Source: Actinophytocola sp044466355 (lineage in GTDB: Bacteria; Actinomycetota; Actinomycetes; Mycobacteriales; Pseudonocardiaceae). Taken from it: DNA of 64,000 nucleotides. The DNA is taken from positions 248,001 to 312,000 of the forward strand of contig NZ_JBITMQ010000010.1 of NCBI RefSeq assembly GCF_044466355.1. Reading direction: 5' to 3'. A model generated the notes under the pieces. It had not been told where the DNA came from. It saw nothing but the letters and a program-made list of their open reading frames with translations, and did no database searches. A program made the translations under genes and the position numbers. Shown here piece by piece: positions 8,333 to 17,349 of this stretch (the stretch's first letter is position 1; each line of letters starts with the position of its first letter).

Positions 8333-9568
8333 TCAGCTTGCCGCGGCGTCCCGAACCAAGCCCGACCAGTCGGGCGACGTCTGCTGGAAACGGATCCGCT
8401 CGGCGGCGCGCGCCGCGAGGTCCGTCGCGGTCGCGGCGTCGGCGGCCCGGGCGACGACGCTGCCGGCCCGGTCACGCGAACTGCGAACCTCCCGGATCGT
8501 GTCACCGGGGGCCACGTCGAGGTAGACGCCGACCACCCCGGGCTGGGCGCGGGCCTCGTCGACACCGGTGATCGCGCCAACGGCACCAGGTGGCGGGGTC
8601 ATGAAATGAATGGCCGCCGCGCCGCGGGCGGTTGGGGCGGCCGCCCACGGCTCGACCTTCCGGGTGGCCCAGGCCAGCCCGTGCTTGATCACGTCCACGC
8701 CGTGAACCAGCTCGACGAGATCGGTGATCCGGTCACCACCCTGACGGTTGTGCGATTCGACGATCCTCGGGCCCGCGCTGGTCAGCTTCAGCTCGGTGTG
8801 CGAGGGCCCGTCCCGGTGCCCCACCGCGTTCAGCAACGCGGTGACCTGACCGGTGATGGCCAGCACCGCGTCCTCGGGGACCGGCGCGGGCACCACGTGT
8901 CCGACCTCGACGAAGTTGGGCAGGGTGGTCTTGGCGGTCAGCGCCACGATGTGGTGGCGGCCAGGGCCGAAGCTGAACGCCTCGACGCTGATCTCAGGAC
9001 CGGACAGGTACTCCTCGACGAGCATGCGGCGCAGACCGAGACCTTCCGCGACCGACCAGGCCGAGGCGACGTCCTCCGGTCCGTCCACACGGGACACCCC
9101 GACGCTGGCAGAGGCGTCGACCGGCTTGACGATCACCGGGAAGCCGTGCTCGGCGCCGAACCGGCGGATCCCGTCCTGCCCGGTGACGACGGCCGCGGCC
9201 ACCGGGCTCAGGCCGAGCCCGTTCAGCAGCCCGCGCATCCGGGCCTTGTCCTTGAGCAGGCGGACCGAGCTCACCGGGTTGCCGCCCAACCCGAACAGCT
9301 CGTTGACCCTGGCCGCGGCCAGCATCCCGGCCTCGGTCACGGAGACGGCTCGGTCGAACGGCAGGCGCCGGTGCAGGTCGCGCGCCGCGGCCAGCACCTC
9401 GGCCGTGTCGTCGTAGTCGACCACGCGCAACTCGGCGACCAGCGGCCGGTAGCTCTCGTCGTGGTCGGTTGGCCGCTGCAGCAACAGCGGCTCGATGCCG
9501 AGGTCGTGGGCGCGGCGCATGGTCTGCCGGGAGCCGCCGAAAAGAAGTACACGGGAACTCATCGTCAT
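8333..9568 (-). CDS. ATP-grasp carboxylate-amine ligase (third of the operon)
   Basis: 411 residues. ATG 9568 overlaps the upstream stop as ATGA; a second ATG lies two codons later. VIVKPVDASASVGVSRV (about 145-160) is the ATP-grasp glycine-rich loop region, MLVEEYLSGPEISVEAFSF (about 195) is the hinge, and IVESHNRQGGDRITDLV carries the Mg-binding Glu and Asn. These fit the DUF4343/BL00235-like peptide ligase group that joins amino acids through acyl phosphates. It is the last gene of the operon that also makes diaminopropionate, so it probably forms one of the product's amide bonds. Confidence 0.85.
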   Translation of the reverse strand: MTMSSRVLLFGGSRQTMRRAHDLGIEPLLLQRPTDHDESYRPLVAELRVVDYDDTAEVLAAARDLHRRLPFDRAVSVTEAGMLAAARVNELFGLGGNPVSSVRLLKDKARMRGLLNGLGLSPVAAAVVTGQDGIRRFGAEHGFPVIVKPVDASASVGVSRVDGPEDVASAWSVAEGLGLRRMLVEEYLSGPEISVEAFSFGPGRHHIVALTAKTTLPNFVEVGHVVPAPVPEDAVLAITGQVTALLNAVGHRDGPSHTELKLTSAGPRIVESHNRQGGDRITDLVELVHGVDVIKHGLAWATRKVEPWAAAPTARGAAAIHFMTPPPGAVGAITGVDEARAQPGVVGVYLDVAPGDTIREVRSSRDRAGSVVARAADAATATDLAARAAERIRFQQTSPDWSGLVRDAAAS

Positions 9569-10782
9569 GCCGCCTTCGCCGGGCTGACAGTCAGGGTGAA
9601 CGCGCGTTCCAGCGCGGCGATCGTCGCGGGCACCGCCGCCTCGGTGGGCGCACGGAGGAACACCACGCCTGCGTTGATCCCGGAGCTGATCTCGTCCGAC
9701 ACCACGGTGCCGGGCTCCACCAGCCGCCGCACGCCGACCACGCCGGGCAGCGCGGTCAGTTCGGTGGCCGGGGTCACGTACTCGACCCGGCCGGCTCGCG
9801 CAGGCAGCATGCAGGCGATCACCACATCGCCGGAATCGGTTGGGACGCAAGCAGGTTCGCGGCCGACGGAGACGTCGATCAGCGCCTGCCAGAGGTCCAC
9901 GCCGTGCCGGAGGCGAACCATCTCGCCGATCCCGCCCGCCCCCGGCCGGGCGCTGATCTCGCCGATCAGGAAGCCGTCGCCGGTACGGAGGACCTCGAGG
10001 TGGGTGACCCCGTCGCGCAGGCCGAGCGCCGCCACCGCGGCCCGGTGCAGTTCGGTGACCGGCGCCAGGTCGGGACTGTCGGCTGGCAGTGTGTACGAGC
10101 CGGCGATGCGGCCGCGGCGCACCAGCGGCGGCAGCACGTAGCGGGAGACCGAGGCGAACCGGACCGTGCCGTCGCTGACGACCCCGTCGCAGTGGAACTC
10201 CGCCTCGACGTCGACGAACCGCTCCAGAATGAGCGGGTACCGGCAGTCGCGCAGCCCGGCCGCGTGCGGCGAGGAGAGCAACTCGGTGAACGCGGCCCGG
10301 TCGGCGAGCACGTGGGTGTCCCGCGAGGCGGCTCCGATCACCGGTTTGACCACGACCGGCCAGCCCAGTTCGGTCGCCCGCCGCGGCAGGTCGACGAGGC
10401 TGCCGAGCGCGGCGAACGGGGCCACCGGCAGCCCGGCCGCGGCCAGCGCGCGCTTCATCGCGTACTTGTTGGAGAACCGGTTGGCGGTGTCGTAACCGGT
10501 GCCGGGCAGACCGAGCAACGAGCGCACGTAGCCGGCCGGTTGGAGGCCGCGCTCGGACGGCGCGACCACGTGGTCGATCGGCGTGGTGCGGATCAGCTCG
10601 ACCACGGCGTCCCGCACCTGGCGCAGGTCGGTGACGTCGTCGACGAGCACCATCGGCGTCTCGGGGCGGTAGTGCCGCGCGTACTCGGGGTGGGTGAGCA
10701 CGGTGAGCCGGATCTCCGGGTCGGTCTCCAGCGACTCGATCGGCTCGGTGCTCACAGTGTTGATCAGCAGTGTGTGGAGCAC
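9565..10782 (-). CDS. ATP-grasp carboxylate-amine ligase (second of the operon)
   Basis: 405 residues. GTG 10782 follows the upstream stop by two bases, with GAGGTGA upstream; the frame runs much further upstream but that part is a shadow of the PrpF-like gene. GWPVVVKPVIGAASRDTHVL (about 145) and LILERFVDVEAEFHCDGVV are the nucleotide-binding segments, and IGEISARPGAGGIGEMV carries the metal ligands. It overlaps the next ligase by 4 bases (ATGA), which implies coupled translation. Two adjacent ligases suggest at least two amide bonds in the product. Confidence 0.85.
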   Translation of the reverse strand: MLHTLLINTVSTEPIESLETDPEIRLTVLTHPEYARHYRPETPMVLVDDVTDLRQVRDAVVELIRTTPIDHVVAPSERGLQPAGYVRSLLGLPGTGYDTANRFSNKYAMKRALAAAGLPVAPFAALGSLVDLPRRATELGWPVVVKPVIGAASRDTHVLADRAAFTELLSSPHAAGLRDCRYPLILERFVDVEAEFHCDGVVSDGTVRFASVSRYVLPPLVRRGRIAGSYTLPADSPDLAPVTELHRAAVAALGLRDGVTHLEVLRTGDGFLIGEISARPGAGGIGEMVRLRHGVDLWQALIDVSVGREPACVPTDSGDVVIACMLPARAGRVEYVTPATELTALPGVVGVRRLVEPGTVVSDEISSGINAGVVFLRAPTEAAVPATIAALERAFTLTVSPAKAA

Positions 10783-10784
10783 GG

Positions 10785-11777
10785 TCAGCTCACCTCGATC
10801 GTCTGTGGCGCGCGGGCTTCCTCGAACCGCACGGTCTTGCCGGACACGCTGGCCCAGCCGACGGCACCGTCGACCAGAGCGGCGCTGGCCCGCACGGTCC
10901 CGCCGGGCGTGCACAGGACCAGCTCGCCCAGCCCCATCCCGGCTCGGTCGCGGAGTATCGCGGGGACGGTGCCGCCCACCTCGGCGGCGACCGCGAGGCA
11001 GCAGGCGCCGGTCAGCCCGAGGCTCGGGTGCCAACTCGGCACCGTGACCGCCCGCACCGCCAGTTCGCCCGGCCGGTACTGACCGAGCGCGGCGATCTTT
11101 GGGAACGCCCCGTCCGGTGCCCAGCCCAGCACCTCGGCCGCGCACTCCCGGACCACCCGCAACCGCTCGAGCAGGTCGGTGTCGGCGGCGAACAACGCGG
11201 CCTGGTCGGTGACCCCCAGGTCGGCCGCCGCCACGAGGACGTACGGGTTGGCCCAGTCCACGAAGGACACCTCGAGCCTGCCGAGCGGCGTGCGCAGGGT
11301 GGTGAGCGGCGCACCGGTGGGCAGCAGCCCGGCCACCGGGCGCGGCCGCGTGCTCAGCAGGTGCACGGTGAACTCCGCGACCCGCTGGCTGAGCTGGTCG
11401 ACCTCGCCGACCACCAGGTCGTCGTTGTTGATCACGTTGACCCGGACCCGCGCCCCCGGGTAGAGCGGCACCCAGCCCATCCGCGTGGCGGCGGTGATCG
11501 CGACGAGCATCGAGTGGCCACAGTTCCCGCGTAGGTCCAGGCGGTTCCAGTGCGGGTCGAGACACTGCACGAACCGGTAGTCGAGGTCGTAGAGCGGGTT
11601 GGCGGACGGCGAGATCAACGCGATCTTCATGGCCCCGGCCCACCGGTCCGACTGGTGCCTGCAGCGCACCGCGGCGAGCGCCGCGGTCAGCTCTGCCGGA
11701 TCCTCCGGCAGCTGCCGCCGGTCCAGAACCACTGTGGGACAGGGACTTCCGTCTGCCTGGCCGACATAGGGCCTCAT
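10785..11777 (-). CDS. PrpF-like isomerase (DUF453, diaminopimelate epimerase fold)
   Basis: 330 residues. ATG 11777 has GGGGAGG upstream and overlaps the upstream stop. The N-terminal start RPYVGQADG, and LRGNCGHSMLVAITAA with its candidate catalytic Cys in N-C-G, match PrpF and related proteins that shift double bonds in tricarboxylates such as methylaconitate, or tautomerise oxalomesaconate. The C-terminal half has the second repeat (SLGLTGACCLAVAAEVGG). In this operon it could isomerise an unsaturated dicarboxylate building block; this is inference. An epimerase role on an amino acid is an alternative, since the fold is shared with DapF. Confidence 0.75.
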   Translation of the reverse strand: MRPYVGQADGSPCPTVVLDRRQLPEDPAELTAALAAVRCRHQSDRWAGAMKIALISPSANPLYDLDYRFVQCLDPHWNRLDLRGNCGHSMLVAITAATRMGWVPLYPGARVRVNVINNDDLVVGEVDQLSQRVAEFTVHLLSTRPRPVAGLLPTGAPLTTLRTPLGRLEVSFVDWANPYVLVAAADLGVTDQAALFAADTDLLERLRVVRECAAEVLGWAPDGAFPKIAALGQYRPGELAVRAVTVPSWHPSLGLTGACCLAVAAEVGGTVPAILRDRAGMGLGELVLCTPGGTVRASAALVDGAVGWASVSGKTVRFEEARAPQTIEVS

Positions 11778-12997
11778 AACGAACCTCCCCGGCCGCGGAT
11801 CACACCGCGGGCCACTTCCGCGGCGGCCATCAGCCCGGCGGCGAGCAGCAGCAGACCCCAGGTCCCGACACCGACCACGGCGGTGATGATCACCGGACCG
11901 GCCATGCTCTGCACGCTGCTCCCCATCCCGAGCACGGACAGGTAGCTGGCCCGGCGCTGTTCGGGCGCGAGGGCGTAGCCCGCGCTCCAGGCCGCCGCCG
12001 CCTGCAGCATCTCGCCGAACGTCAGCGCGATCACGGCGAGCACGAGCAGCGCGACCGCCACCGCCCCGGCCTGGTACCCGGAGGCCACCAGCAGCACGCA
12101 GCAGACCGCGAGGGAGAGCCCCGCCCGGCGAAACGCCGTGCCGCTGCCGGGCAACGTGGTCGCCGTCGCGCTGACCGGGACCTGCAGTGCCACGGCCAGC
12201 ACCGTGTTCAGCACGAACACCGCGGCCACCACGACCGGCGGCATGCTGGTGTGCAGCAGGATCCACAGCGGCACGCCGACGGCGAGCAGCGTGGTGTGCA
12301 GCTGCAGGATCCCGTTGCCCGCCGTGATGATTAGGAAAGGTATGTCCCGCAACGCATCCAGCGCGCGGGCACTCCCCGCCCGGCGGGTGGAACCGACTGT
12401 GGGCAACCGGCGGACCAGGAACGCGGAGACCACGAAGCTCGCCGCGTTGACCAGGATCAACGCCACGTACGCGGTCCGGGTGTCGACGCCGATCGCACCG
12501 GCCGCGAGCAACCCGCCGACCGCGAACCCGGCGTTCTGCACGGCCCTCAGGTAGCCCATCGTGGTGACTCGCTGTTCGGCGCCCACCGCGTCACCGACCA
12601 GCGTCTGCAACACCGGGACGGTGCTCCCGGCCGCGACCGCGACCAGACCACCCACCAGGACGAAGCCGGTGAACGACTCGATGAGCGTGTACGCCGCGAG
12701 CGCGAACGCCCGGTAGATGTGCAGGCCGACAAGCACCCGGCGGGCGCCGAACCGGTCGGCGAGCAGGCCGACCGGGTACCCGGCGAGCAGCCCCACCAAG
12801 CCCGCGATGGCGAGCCCTGCGCCGACCTCGGCCGCGGAAAGCCCGACCTCGCGGGTGAAGAACACCACCGATCCGGCAAGGAAAAGCCCCCGCCCCACCG
12901 CGTCCACGGTGATGCTGGTGGCCAGGATCCGCCCGGCCCGGCCACCAGGCGGACGGACCACCCCGCCGAGCCGGCCGGTCAGCCGAACGGCAGCCAT
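11774..12997 (-). CDS. MFS exporter, 12 membrane segments
   Basis: 407 residues, about 12 hydrophobic segments. ATG 12997 has GGAAGG upstream and lies inside the end of the SbnB gene, so translation is coupled. VGLLADRFGARRVLVGLHIYR is the loop 2-3 motif of the major facilitator family (GxLADRxGxRR). Being embedded in the operon, it probably exports the diaminopropionate peptide and so protects the producer. Confidence 0.88.
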   Translation of the reverse strand: MAAVRLTGRLGGVVRPPGGRAGRILATSITVDAVGRGLFLAGSVVFFTREVGLSAAEVGAGLAIAGLVGLLAGYPVGLLADRFGARRVLVGLHIYRAFALAAYTLIESFTGFVLVGGLVAVAAGSTVPVLQTLVGDAVGAEQRVTTMGYLRAVQNAGFAVGGLLAAGAIGVDTRTAYVALILVNAASFVVSAFLVRRLPTVGSTRRAGSARALDALRDIPFLIITAGNGILQLHTTLLAVGVPLWILLHTSMPPVVVAAVFVLNTVLAVALQVPVSATATTLPGSGTAFRRAGLSLAVCCVLLVASGYQAGAVAVALLVLAVIALTFGEMLQAAAAWSAGYALAPEQRRASYLSVLGMGSSVQSMAGPVIITAVVGVGTWGLLLLAAGLMAAAEVARGVIRGRGGSL

Positions 12998-14004
12998 CGG
13001 CCACCGCCTTCCTGCCTGACCTTCCGCTCGACCGCGCCGGCGATGGCGAGGTCCGCGATGGCCATGCCGAACGGGTTGACGAGCACCACGTCGTCGCGGG
13101 CGGCCCGGCCGGGGTGGGCCCCGATGAGGATCTCGCCGAGCTCGGCGTCGATCCGACGCGCCGGGACCGCGGGCGCCTGCTCGTGTGGCCCGTAGATCTC
13201 GCCCCCGCGCAGCATCCGGCCGAGCAGCCTGCGGTCGTCGGCGGCGACCAGACCCCAGTCGTCGACGACCACGAGCCCGGCGCCGTGCACCACGTCCGGC
13301 AACACGTCGTCCAGCGACACGTTCACCACGACCGCCCCCGGCGCGAGCCACGACATCGGCAGGTAGCCCTCGGTGGTGGTGGTCACCGGCACCACGATGT
13401 CGGCGCCGCGAACCGCCTCCTCCGCGCTGCGCACGACCCGGACGTCCCGGCCGACCGAGGCGCCGAGCGCCGCGGCCCGTTCGGGCACGCGGTCGAACAG
13501 CCGCACCTCGGTGACGTCCGGAAGTCGCGTGAGCATGAGGTTCAGGTGCGCCGCGGCCAGCGCGCCGCAGCCGACCAGAGCCACCACCCCGGTCGCGGAC
13601 GCCAGTTGTTCGATCGCGCACACCGACACCGCGGCGGTCCGCAGTGCGCTGATCGCGGTGCCGTCCAGCAGGCTCCGCGGCCGGGCCGTGAGTGGGTCGA
13701 ACAGCACGACCAGCCCGGCGGCCCTCGGCAGCCCGCGGTCCGGGTTGCCGAGGCTGGCGTTGATGATCTTCGTACCCGCGATGTCGGTGCCGGCCACGCC
13801 GCCTTGGACGATCCCCGGCATGTTCAGGCTGCGGCACGCCGAGCCGTCCGGGCCGGTCCACGGCAGGTACGCCTCGTCCGGCAGCACGGTCTCGCCCTTG
13901 GCGTGCAGCGCGAGGACATCGCGGATCCGGTCGACCGGGTCGATCGTGGCGAGCGCCGCCGCGACCTCCGCCGCGTCGATGTAGCACAGGCTCAACGTGT
14001 CCAT
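12979..14004 (-). CDS. sbnB: SbnB-like dehydrogenase for L-2,3-diaminopropionate synthesis
   Basis: 341 residues, ornithine cyclodeaminase/mu-crystallin family. ATG 14004 has GGAG 6 bases upstream and overlaps the upstream stop. GTKIINASLGNPDRGLPRAA and LLDGTAISALRTAAVS match SbnB, and VVALVGCGALAAAHLNLML is the NAD-binding loop. SbnB oxidatively splits N-(2-amino-2-carboxyethyl)-L-glutamate into L-2,3-diaminopropionate and 2-oxoglutarate. The matching SbnA-like gene begins the same operon, which strongly supports this over a cyclodeaminase role. Confidence 0.85.
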   Translation of the reverse strand: MDTLSLCYIDAAEVAAALATIDPVDRIRDVLALHAKGETVLPDEAYLPWTGPDGSACRSLNMPGIVQGGVAGTDIAGTKIINASLGNPDRGLPRAAGLVVLFDPLTARPRSLLDGTAISALRTAAVSVCAIEQLASATGVVALVGCGALAAAHLNLMLTRLPDVTEVRLFDRVPERAAALGASVGRDVRVVRSAEEAVRGADIVVPVTTTTEGYLPMSWLAPGAVVVNVSLDDVLPDVVHGAGLVVVDDWGLVAADDRRLLGRMLRGGEIYGPHEQAPAVPARRIDAELGEILIGAHPGRAARDDVVLVNPFGMAIADLAIAGAVERKVRQEGGGRWLPFG

Positions 14005-15374
14005 GTCGGCTCCAACGCGGACAGTCCGAGCCCGGCGAGGGTCGCGGTGGTCGCCTCGGCGAACAGTTCGAGCCTGCGCACCGCCACCGTCGGGTGCTCG
14101 CCGACGTTGGCGCCGTTCATCTCGATGGGCACCGCGCGCCCGTCGTCCTGCCGGATCAGGAAGTCGACGCTGCCGTAGCAGAACGGCACCGGCGACCCGC
14201 GCTCGGCCGCTTCGGCCTCGACCGCGGTGGCCCACAGGGTGCTCGCCGCCCGGCCGAGGTCGACCAGCCGGTCGGGGCTGAGCCCGAGCGCCTCGAGGAC
14301 GTCGGGCCGGGTCAGCGGAAACACCCGTGGCCCAGGCAGGTCGGTCGCGGACACGGCACCGGACACGTTGGCCAGCACCGTGTCCGCGGTGATCTCGTCC
14401 GGGCGGAACGCCTGCGCGGCGCGCCGCACCATGCCGGGCAGCGCGCGCAGCCCACCGCCTGCCGGGTCGTAGACCACGAACATCCGCACGTCGGTCACCG
14501 CGCCGTCGATCTTGCGGCCCTCGACGAACGGTGTGATGGTGACCGGGTAGGCACCCGACCCGCCGTAGCGGCCGGCGACCGTCCGGTCGAGCCGGTCCAG
14601 GCCCGCCTCGACCGCGGCCGTGTCCTCGGCATGGCCGATCACCGTGACACCGGTGCCCTGCGACGCGCCGAAGGGCCGCACCACGACGGCGTTGCCGGTC
14701 GCGCCGAGTGCGACCACCGCCTCGACCGCGTCCGCCCGGCCTGCGCTGGTGGCGTACGGCAGTGGTGCGACCCCGAGTGGCGCCAGCCGCCCCGCGAGGT
14801 CCGCGACGTGCCGCAGTTGCCGCCCCTTGAACAGGGTGAGCTGTGTGCCGTTGACCAGGTGAGTACGCGGCGGCGGCACGATCGGCTGGTAGCCGGCCGC
14901 GGTCACCGTGTCCGCCGCCAGCACGCCGTGGCGCACCAGGTGCGCCAGCGACAGCTCGTTGAGCAGGGCGGTGATCGGCCGCCCGGCCAGCGTCAGGTAA
15001 CCGTCGTCCGCCACGCGCAGCTTCGGCAGGATCGTGTCGAACGGGGCGAACACCAGGACCGGGCCGGCGGGCAACTCGACCGGACCGTCCAGTCCGGACT
15101 CGGTGATGAGCTGGAACTCCGGGCTGGTGCGCAGGAAGTGGTCCGCGCAGTTCGCCCGGTCGATGATGTGCATGGTGCCGCGCGGATACGGCCAGACGAC
15201 GAGCGGCTCGCCCGTGGGCGGCGCCGCGGTCGCGGCGGTGACGGGCACGAGCGACCCGGCGAGCACCCGGTCGGTCAGCTCGTCGTCCTGCCAGCGCCCG
15301 ACTGTTTCCTCGTCGGTGAAGTACGCACCCAGCTGGGCGGCGCGGAACAGCGCCTCACGCATCGTCGGCTCCAT
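13992..15374 (-). CDS. ATP-grasp ligase-like protein (first of the operon)
   Basis: 460 residues, longer than the two other ligases. ATG 15374 overlaps the end of the methyltransferase gene; ATG 15362, with GGAG 6 bases upstream, is an equally good start. AVVVRPFGASQGTGVTVIGH (about 225) is a glycine-rich ATP-binding loop, and FCYGSVDFLIRQD then PIEMNGANVGEHPTVAV (about 410-430) hold the usual Asp, Glu and Asn metal ligands. The N-terminal 200 residues are not recognised. It probably activates a carboxylic acid for amide formation. Substrate unknown. Confidence 0.75.
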   Translation of the reverse strand: MEPTMREALFRAAQLGAYFTDEETVGRWQDDELTDRVLAGSLVPVTAATAAPPTGEPLVVWPYPRGTMHIIDRANCADHFLRTSPEFQLITESGLDGPVELPAGPVLVFAPFDTILPKLRVADDGYLTLAGRPITALLNELSLAHLVRHGVLAADTVTAAGYQPIVPPPRTHLVNGTQLTLFKGRQLRHVADLAGRLAPLGVAPLPYATSAGRADAVEAVVALGATGNAVVVRPFGASQGTGVTVIGHAEDTAAVEAGLDRLDRTVAGRYGGSGAYPVTITPFVEGRKIDGAVTDVRMFVVYDPAGGGLRALPGMVRRAAQAFRPDEITADTVLANVSGAVSATDLPGPRVFPLTRPDVLEALGLSPDRLVDLGRAASTLWATAVEAEAAERGSPVPFCYGSVDFLIRQDDGRAVPIEMNGANVGEHPTVAVRRLELFAEATTATLAGLGLSALEPTWTR

Positions 15375-16113
15375 TCCGGCGCACGGCGCGCCAGACCTCG
15401 GTGACGTAGGGAAGTTCGAACTGCTCTCGGCCGGCCAGCAGCGGGTGGGTGTCGACGAGCTCAGCCACCTCGGCCAGCAGTTCGCGCCGCCGGTCCGCAG
15501 GCAACGCGAGGACGTAGCCGCGGGTGCCCGCCAGGGCGAGCAACCCCGCGCGGTCGATCCGCTGGGTGTGTGTGAACGTCTGCCGGGACGGCGCGGTGAG
15601 GTCGGCGTTCTCGGCGAACGGGGGCGGGGATTCGTAGCGCGTGCTGTCCTGTGCGCCCAGCGCGATCAGCGTGCCGAACCGCGCGACCCAGTCGATGGCG
15701 TCGTCGCGGAGGTTCCAGAGCAGCGCCACCGTGCCACCCGGACGCAGCACCCGGGCGATCTCGGTGAGCGCGGACGGGCCGAACCAGTGAAACGCGTGGC
15801 CGACGAACACGGCGTCGACACTCGCGTCGGGCAGCGGGATCGCCTCGGCCGGGCCCAGCAGGGCGTGCGCCGCGGGAGCGACGCGGCGCAACTCGTCGAG
15901 CATCCGCTCGTCCGGTTCCACCGCGTGCACGGTCAGCCCCAGTGCCAGCAACGCCTCGGACACCTTGCCGGTGCCTGCCCCCAGGTCGAGCACGACCCGC
16001 GCGTCCGGCGGCAGGCCCCACCGGATCGCGGAGCCGGGATAGCCGGGCCGCACCGCCGTGTAGGTGGCGGCGGCCGTGCCGAACGAGGACGCCTGTACCT
16101 CTCTGGTCGTCAT
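15355..16113 (-). CDS. Class I SAM-dependent methyltransferase
   Basis: 252 residues. ATG 16113 shares bases with the upstream stop (ATGA) and has GGGGAG upstream. VVLDLGAGTGKVSEALL (about 37-53) is motif I for S-adenosylmethionine, AVEPDERML the acidic loop, and GHAFHWFGPSALTEIARVLR the post-motif region of Methyltransf_11 proteins. Position in the operon suggests it methylates the peptide or one of its building blocks (N- or O-methylation cannot be told). Confidence 0.88.
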   Translation of the reverse strand: MTTREVQASSFGTAAATYTAVRPGYPGSAIRWGLPPDARVVLDLGAGTGKVSEALLALGLTVHAVEPDERMLDELRRVAPAAHALLGPAEAIPLPDASVDAVFVGHAFHWFGPSALTEIARVLRPGGTVALLWNLRDDAIDWVARFGTLIALGAQDSTRYESPPPFAENADLTAPSRQTFTHTQRIDRAGLLALAGTRGYVLALPADRRRELLAEVAELVDTHPLLAGREQFELPYVTEVWRAVRRNGADDA

Positions 16114-17111
16114 CAGAGCTCCCCACGCAGGAACAGCGGTGCGCCGCCCGGCCACGGGTCGAGCGCGCAGCCCAGCCCGTTGGCGGTCAACCAGTCGTCG
16201 TCGAAGATCGTCTGGCGGTAGCTGGACCCGCTGTCCGGGCAGAGACACACCGGGTGCCGGATCTCCGGGTGCGCCTGTAGGTAGCGCAGGCAGGCGGCCA
16301 GCACGGCGCCGCCGGATCCGCCGATCTCGATCCCGGTCTGCGCGGCGAGGCGGCGGCACGCCGCCAGCGCCGCACCGGGTTCGATCTCGATGTGCTCGTC
16401 GTACATCCACGGCCGCAGGAACTGGGACCGGACGCTCGAGCCGATACCGGTCAGCAGCCGAGGTCCGGGCGGGCCGCCGAACGCCACCGAGCCGGGGACG
16501 TCCACGCCCACCACTCGGCACCCCGGATGGTGTTCCCGGAGGTAACTGCCGACGCCGGCGAGCGTGCCACCGGTGGACACCGCGACGAACACCGCGTCCA
16601 TGGCGCCACCGGCCTGCCGGGCGAGCTCCGGGCCGGTGCCGAACTCGTGGGCCCTGGGGTTGGCCGGGCAGCCGTACTGGTTGGCCCAGACCCGGTCGGT
16701 CGCGCCCTCGGTCAGCTCACGCACCCGGCGCAACCGCGAGATCAGGTAGCCGCCCGCGCCGTCGTGCTCGGTCACCATGTCGACCTCGGCGCCCAGCGCG
16801 ACCATGCGGGCGAGCAGCGCAGGCGAAGTGCGCGGGTCGACGACGGCCGTGAACCGGTATCCGCGCTCGGCCGCGACACCGGCGAGCGCGACACCGAGGT
16901 TGCCCGACGTGGACTCCACGATTCGTACACCCGGCCACACCAGGCCCTGTTCCTCCAGCGCGTCCACCAGTGCGACGGCGGTCCGCGCCTTGAGGGATCC
17001 GTACCGGCTGAACGCCTCCAGCTTGAGCTGGATGGTGTCCACCCCGGTGCCGTGCACGACCGCCACGGGCACCATGGGCGTGTCCAGCGGGGTGGACACC
17101 GCCGTAGCCAT
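16113..17111 (-). CDS. sbnA: SbnA-like PLP enzyme for L-2,3-diaminopropionate synthesis
   Basis: 332 residues, cysteine-synthase fold. ATG 17111 has GGAGG 6 bases upstream. An in-frame ATG at 17210 with GGAAG is an alternative that would add 33 residues including one TTA codon. YGSLKARTAVALV holds the PLP Lys, IVESTSGNLGVALAGVAAER the phosphate/carboxylate loop, and the pattern VVDP-x2-SP then MVTEHDGAGGYL follows SbnA closely. SbnA joins O-phosphoserine and glutamate. It begins the operon with sbnB downstream, so L-2,3-diaminopropionate is the expected product. Confidence 0.87.
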   Translation of the reverse strand: MATAVSTPLDTPMVPVAVVHGTGVDTIQLKLEAFSRYGSLKARTAVALVDALEEQGLVWPGVRIVESTSGNLGVALAGVAAERGYRFTAVVDPRTSPALLARMVALGAEVDMVTEHDGAGGYLISRLRRVRELTEGATDRVWANQYGCPANPRAHEFGTGPELARQAGGAMDAVFVAVSTGGTLAGVGSYLREHHPGCRVVGVDVPGSVAFGGPPGPRLLTGIGSSVRSQFLRPWMYDEHIEIEPGAALAACRRLAAQTGIEIGGSGGAVLAACLRYLQAHPEIRHPVCLCPDSGSSYRQTIFDDDWLTANGLGCALDPWPGGAPLFLRGEL

Positions 17112-17306
17112 CGAATCCTCCGCAGCCAGAGTCACGTCGCCCCCGTCGTCACGTAATCGTTGCTGCCCGGAAATCCGGGGCCGCATGTTCTGTGCTTGTC
17201 GCTGCCCCATGCTGTCACGCTTCCTTTCGCAATACTTCCGTGATCGTGCGGAATGCCCGTCAGGGACATGCGCCACGCATTAGGACCACAGCGGTCAAAA
17301 AACACC
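17112..17306. promoter_or_regulatory. Promoter region of the diaminopropionate operon
   Basis: The gap holds the start region of the eight-gene minus-strand operon. A small hairpin, CCCGGAAATCCGGG, lies at about 17167-17180. A possible N-terminal extension of the SbnA-like protein lies within 17112-17210. No clear -10/-35 pair was recognised. Confidence 0.4.
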
Positions 17307-17330
17307 GGCCGGGCGGAAAACCGCCCGGCC
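17307..17330 (-). terminator. Rho-independent terminator of acyltransferase 1
   Basis: A 10-bp GC stem (GGCCGGGCGG / CCGCCCGGCC) with a 4-base loop is followed on the minus strand by GGTGTTTTTTG, a classical T-run. It lies just after the acyltransferase stop at 17350 and isolates that gene from the diaminopropionate operon. Confidence 0.88.
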
Positions 17331-17349
17331 AGTGACGCCATCGGCTATA

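Noticed and set aside
9783..10782. ORF extending the second ATP-grasp gene far upstream to 11643
   Set aside because: The extension lies in another frame of the PrpF-like gene and has shadow composition. GTG 10782 follows the PrpF stop and has a ribosome site.
12979..14004. Ornithine cyclodeaminase
   Set aside because: Sequence and the SbnA-like partner in the same operon point to the SbnB reaction.
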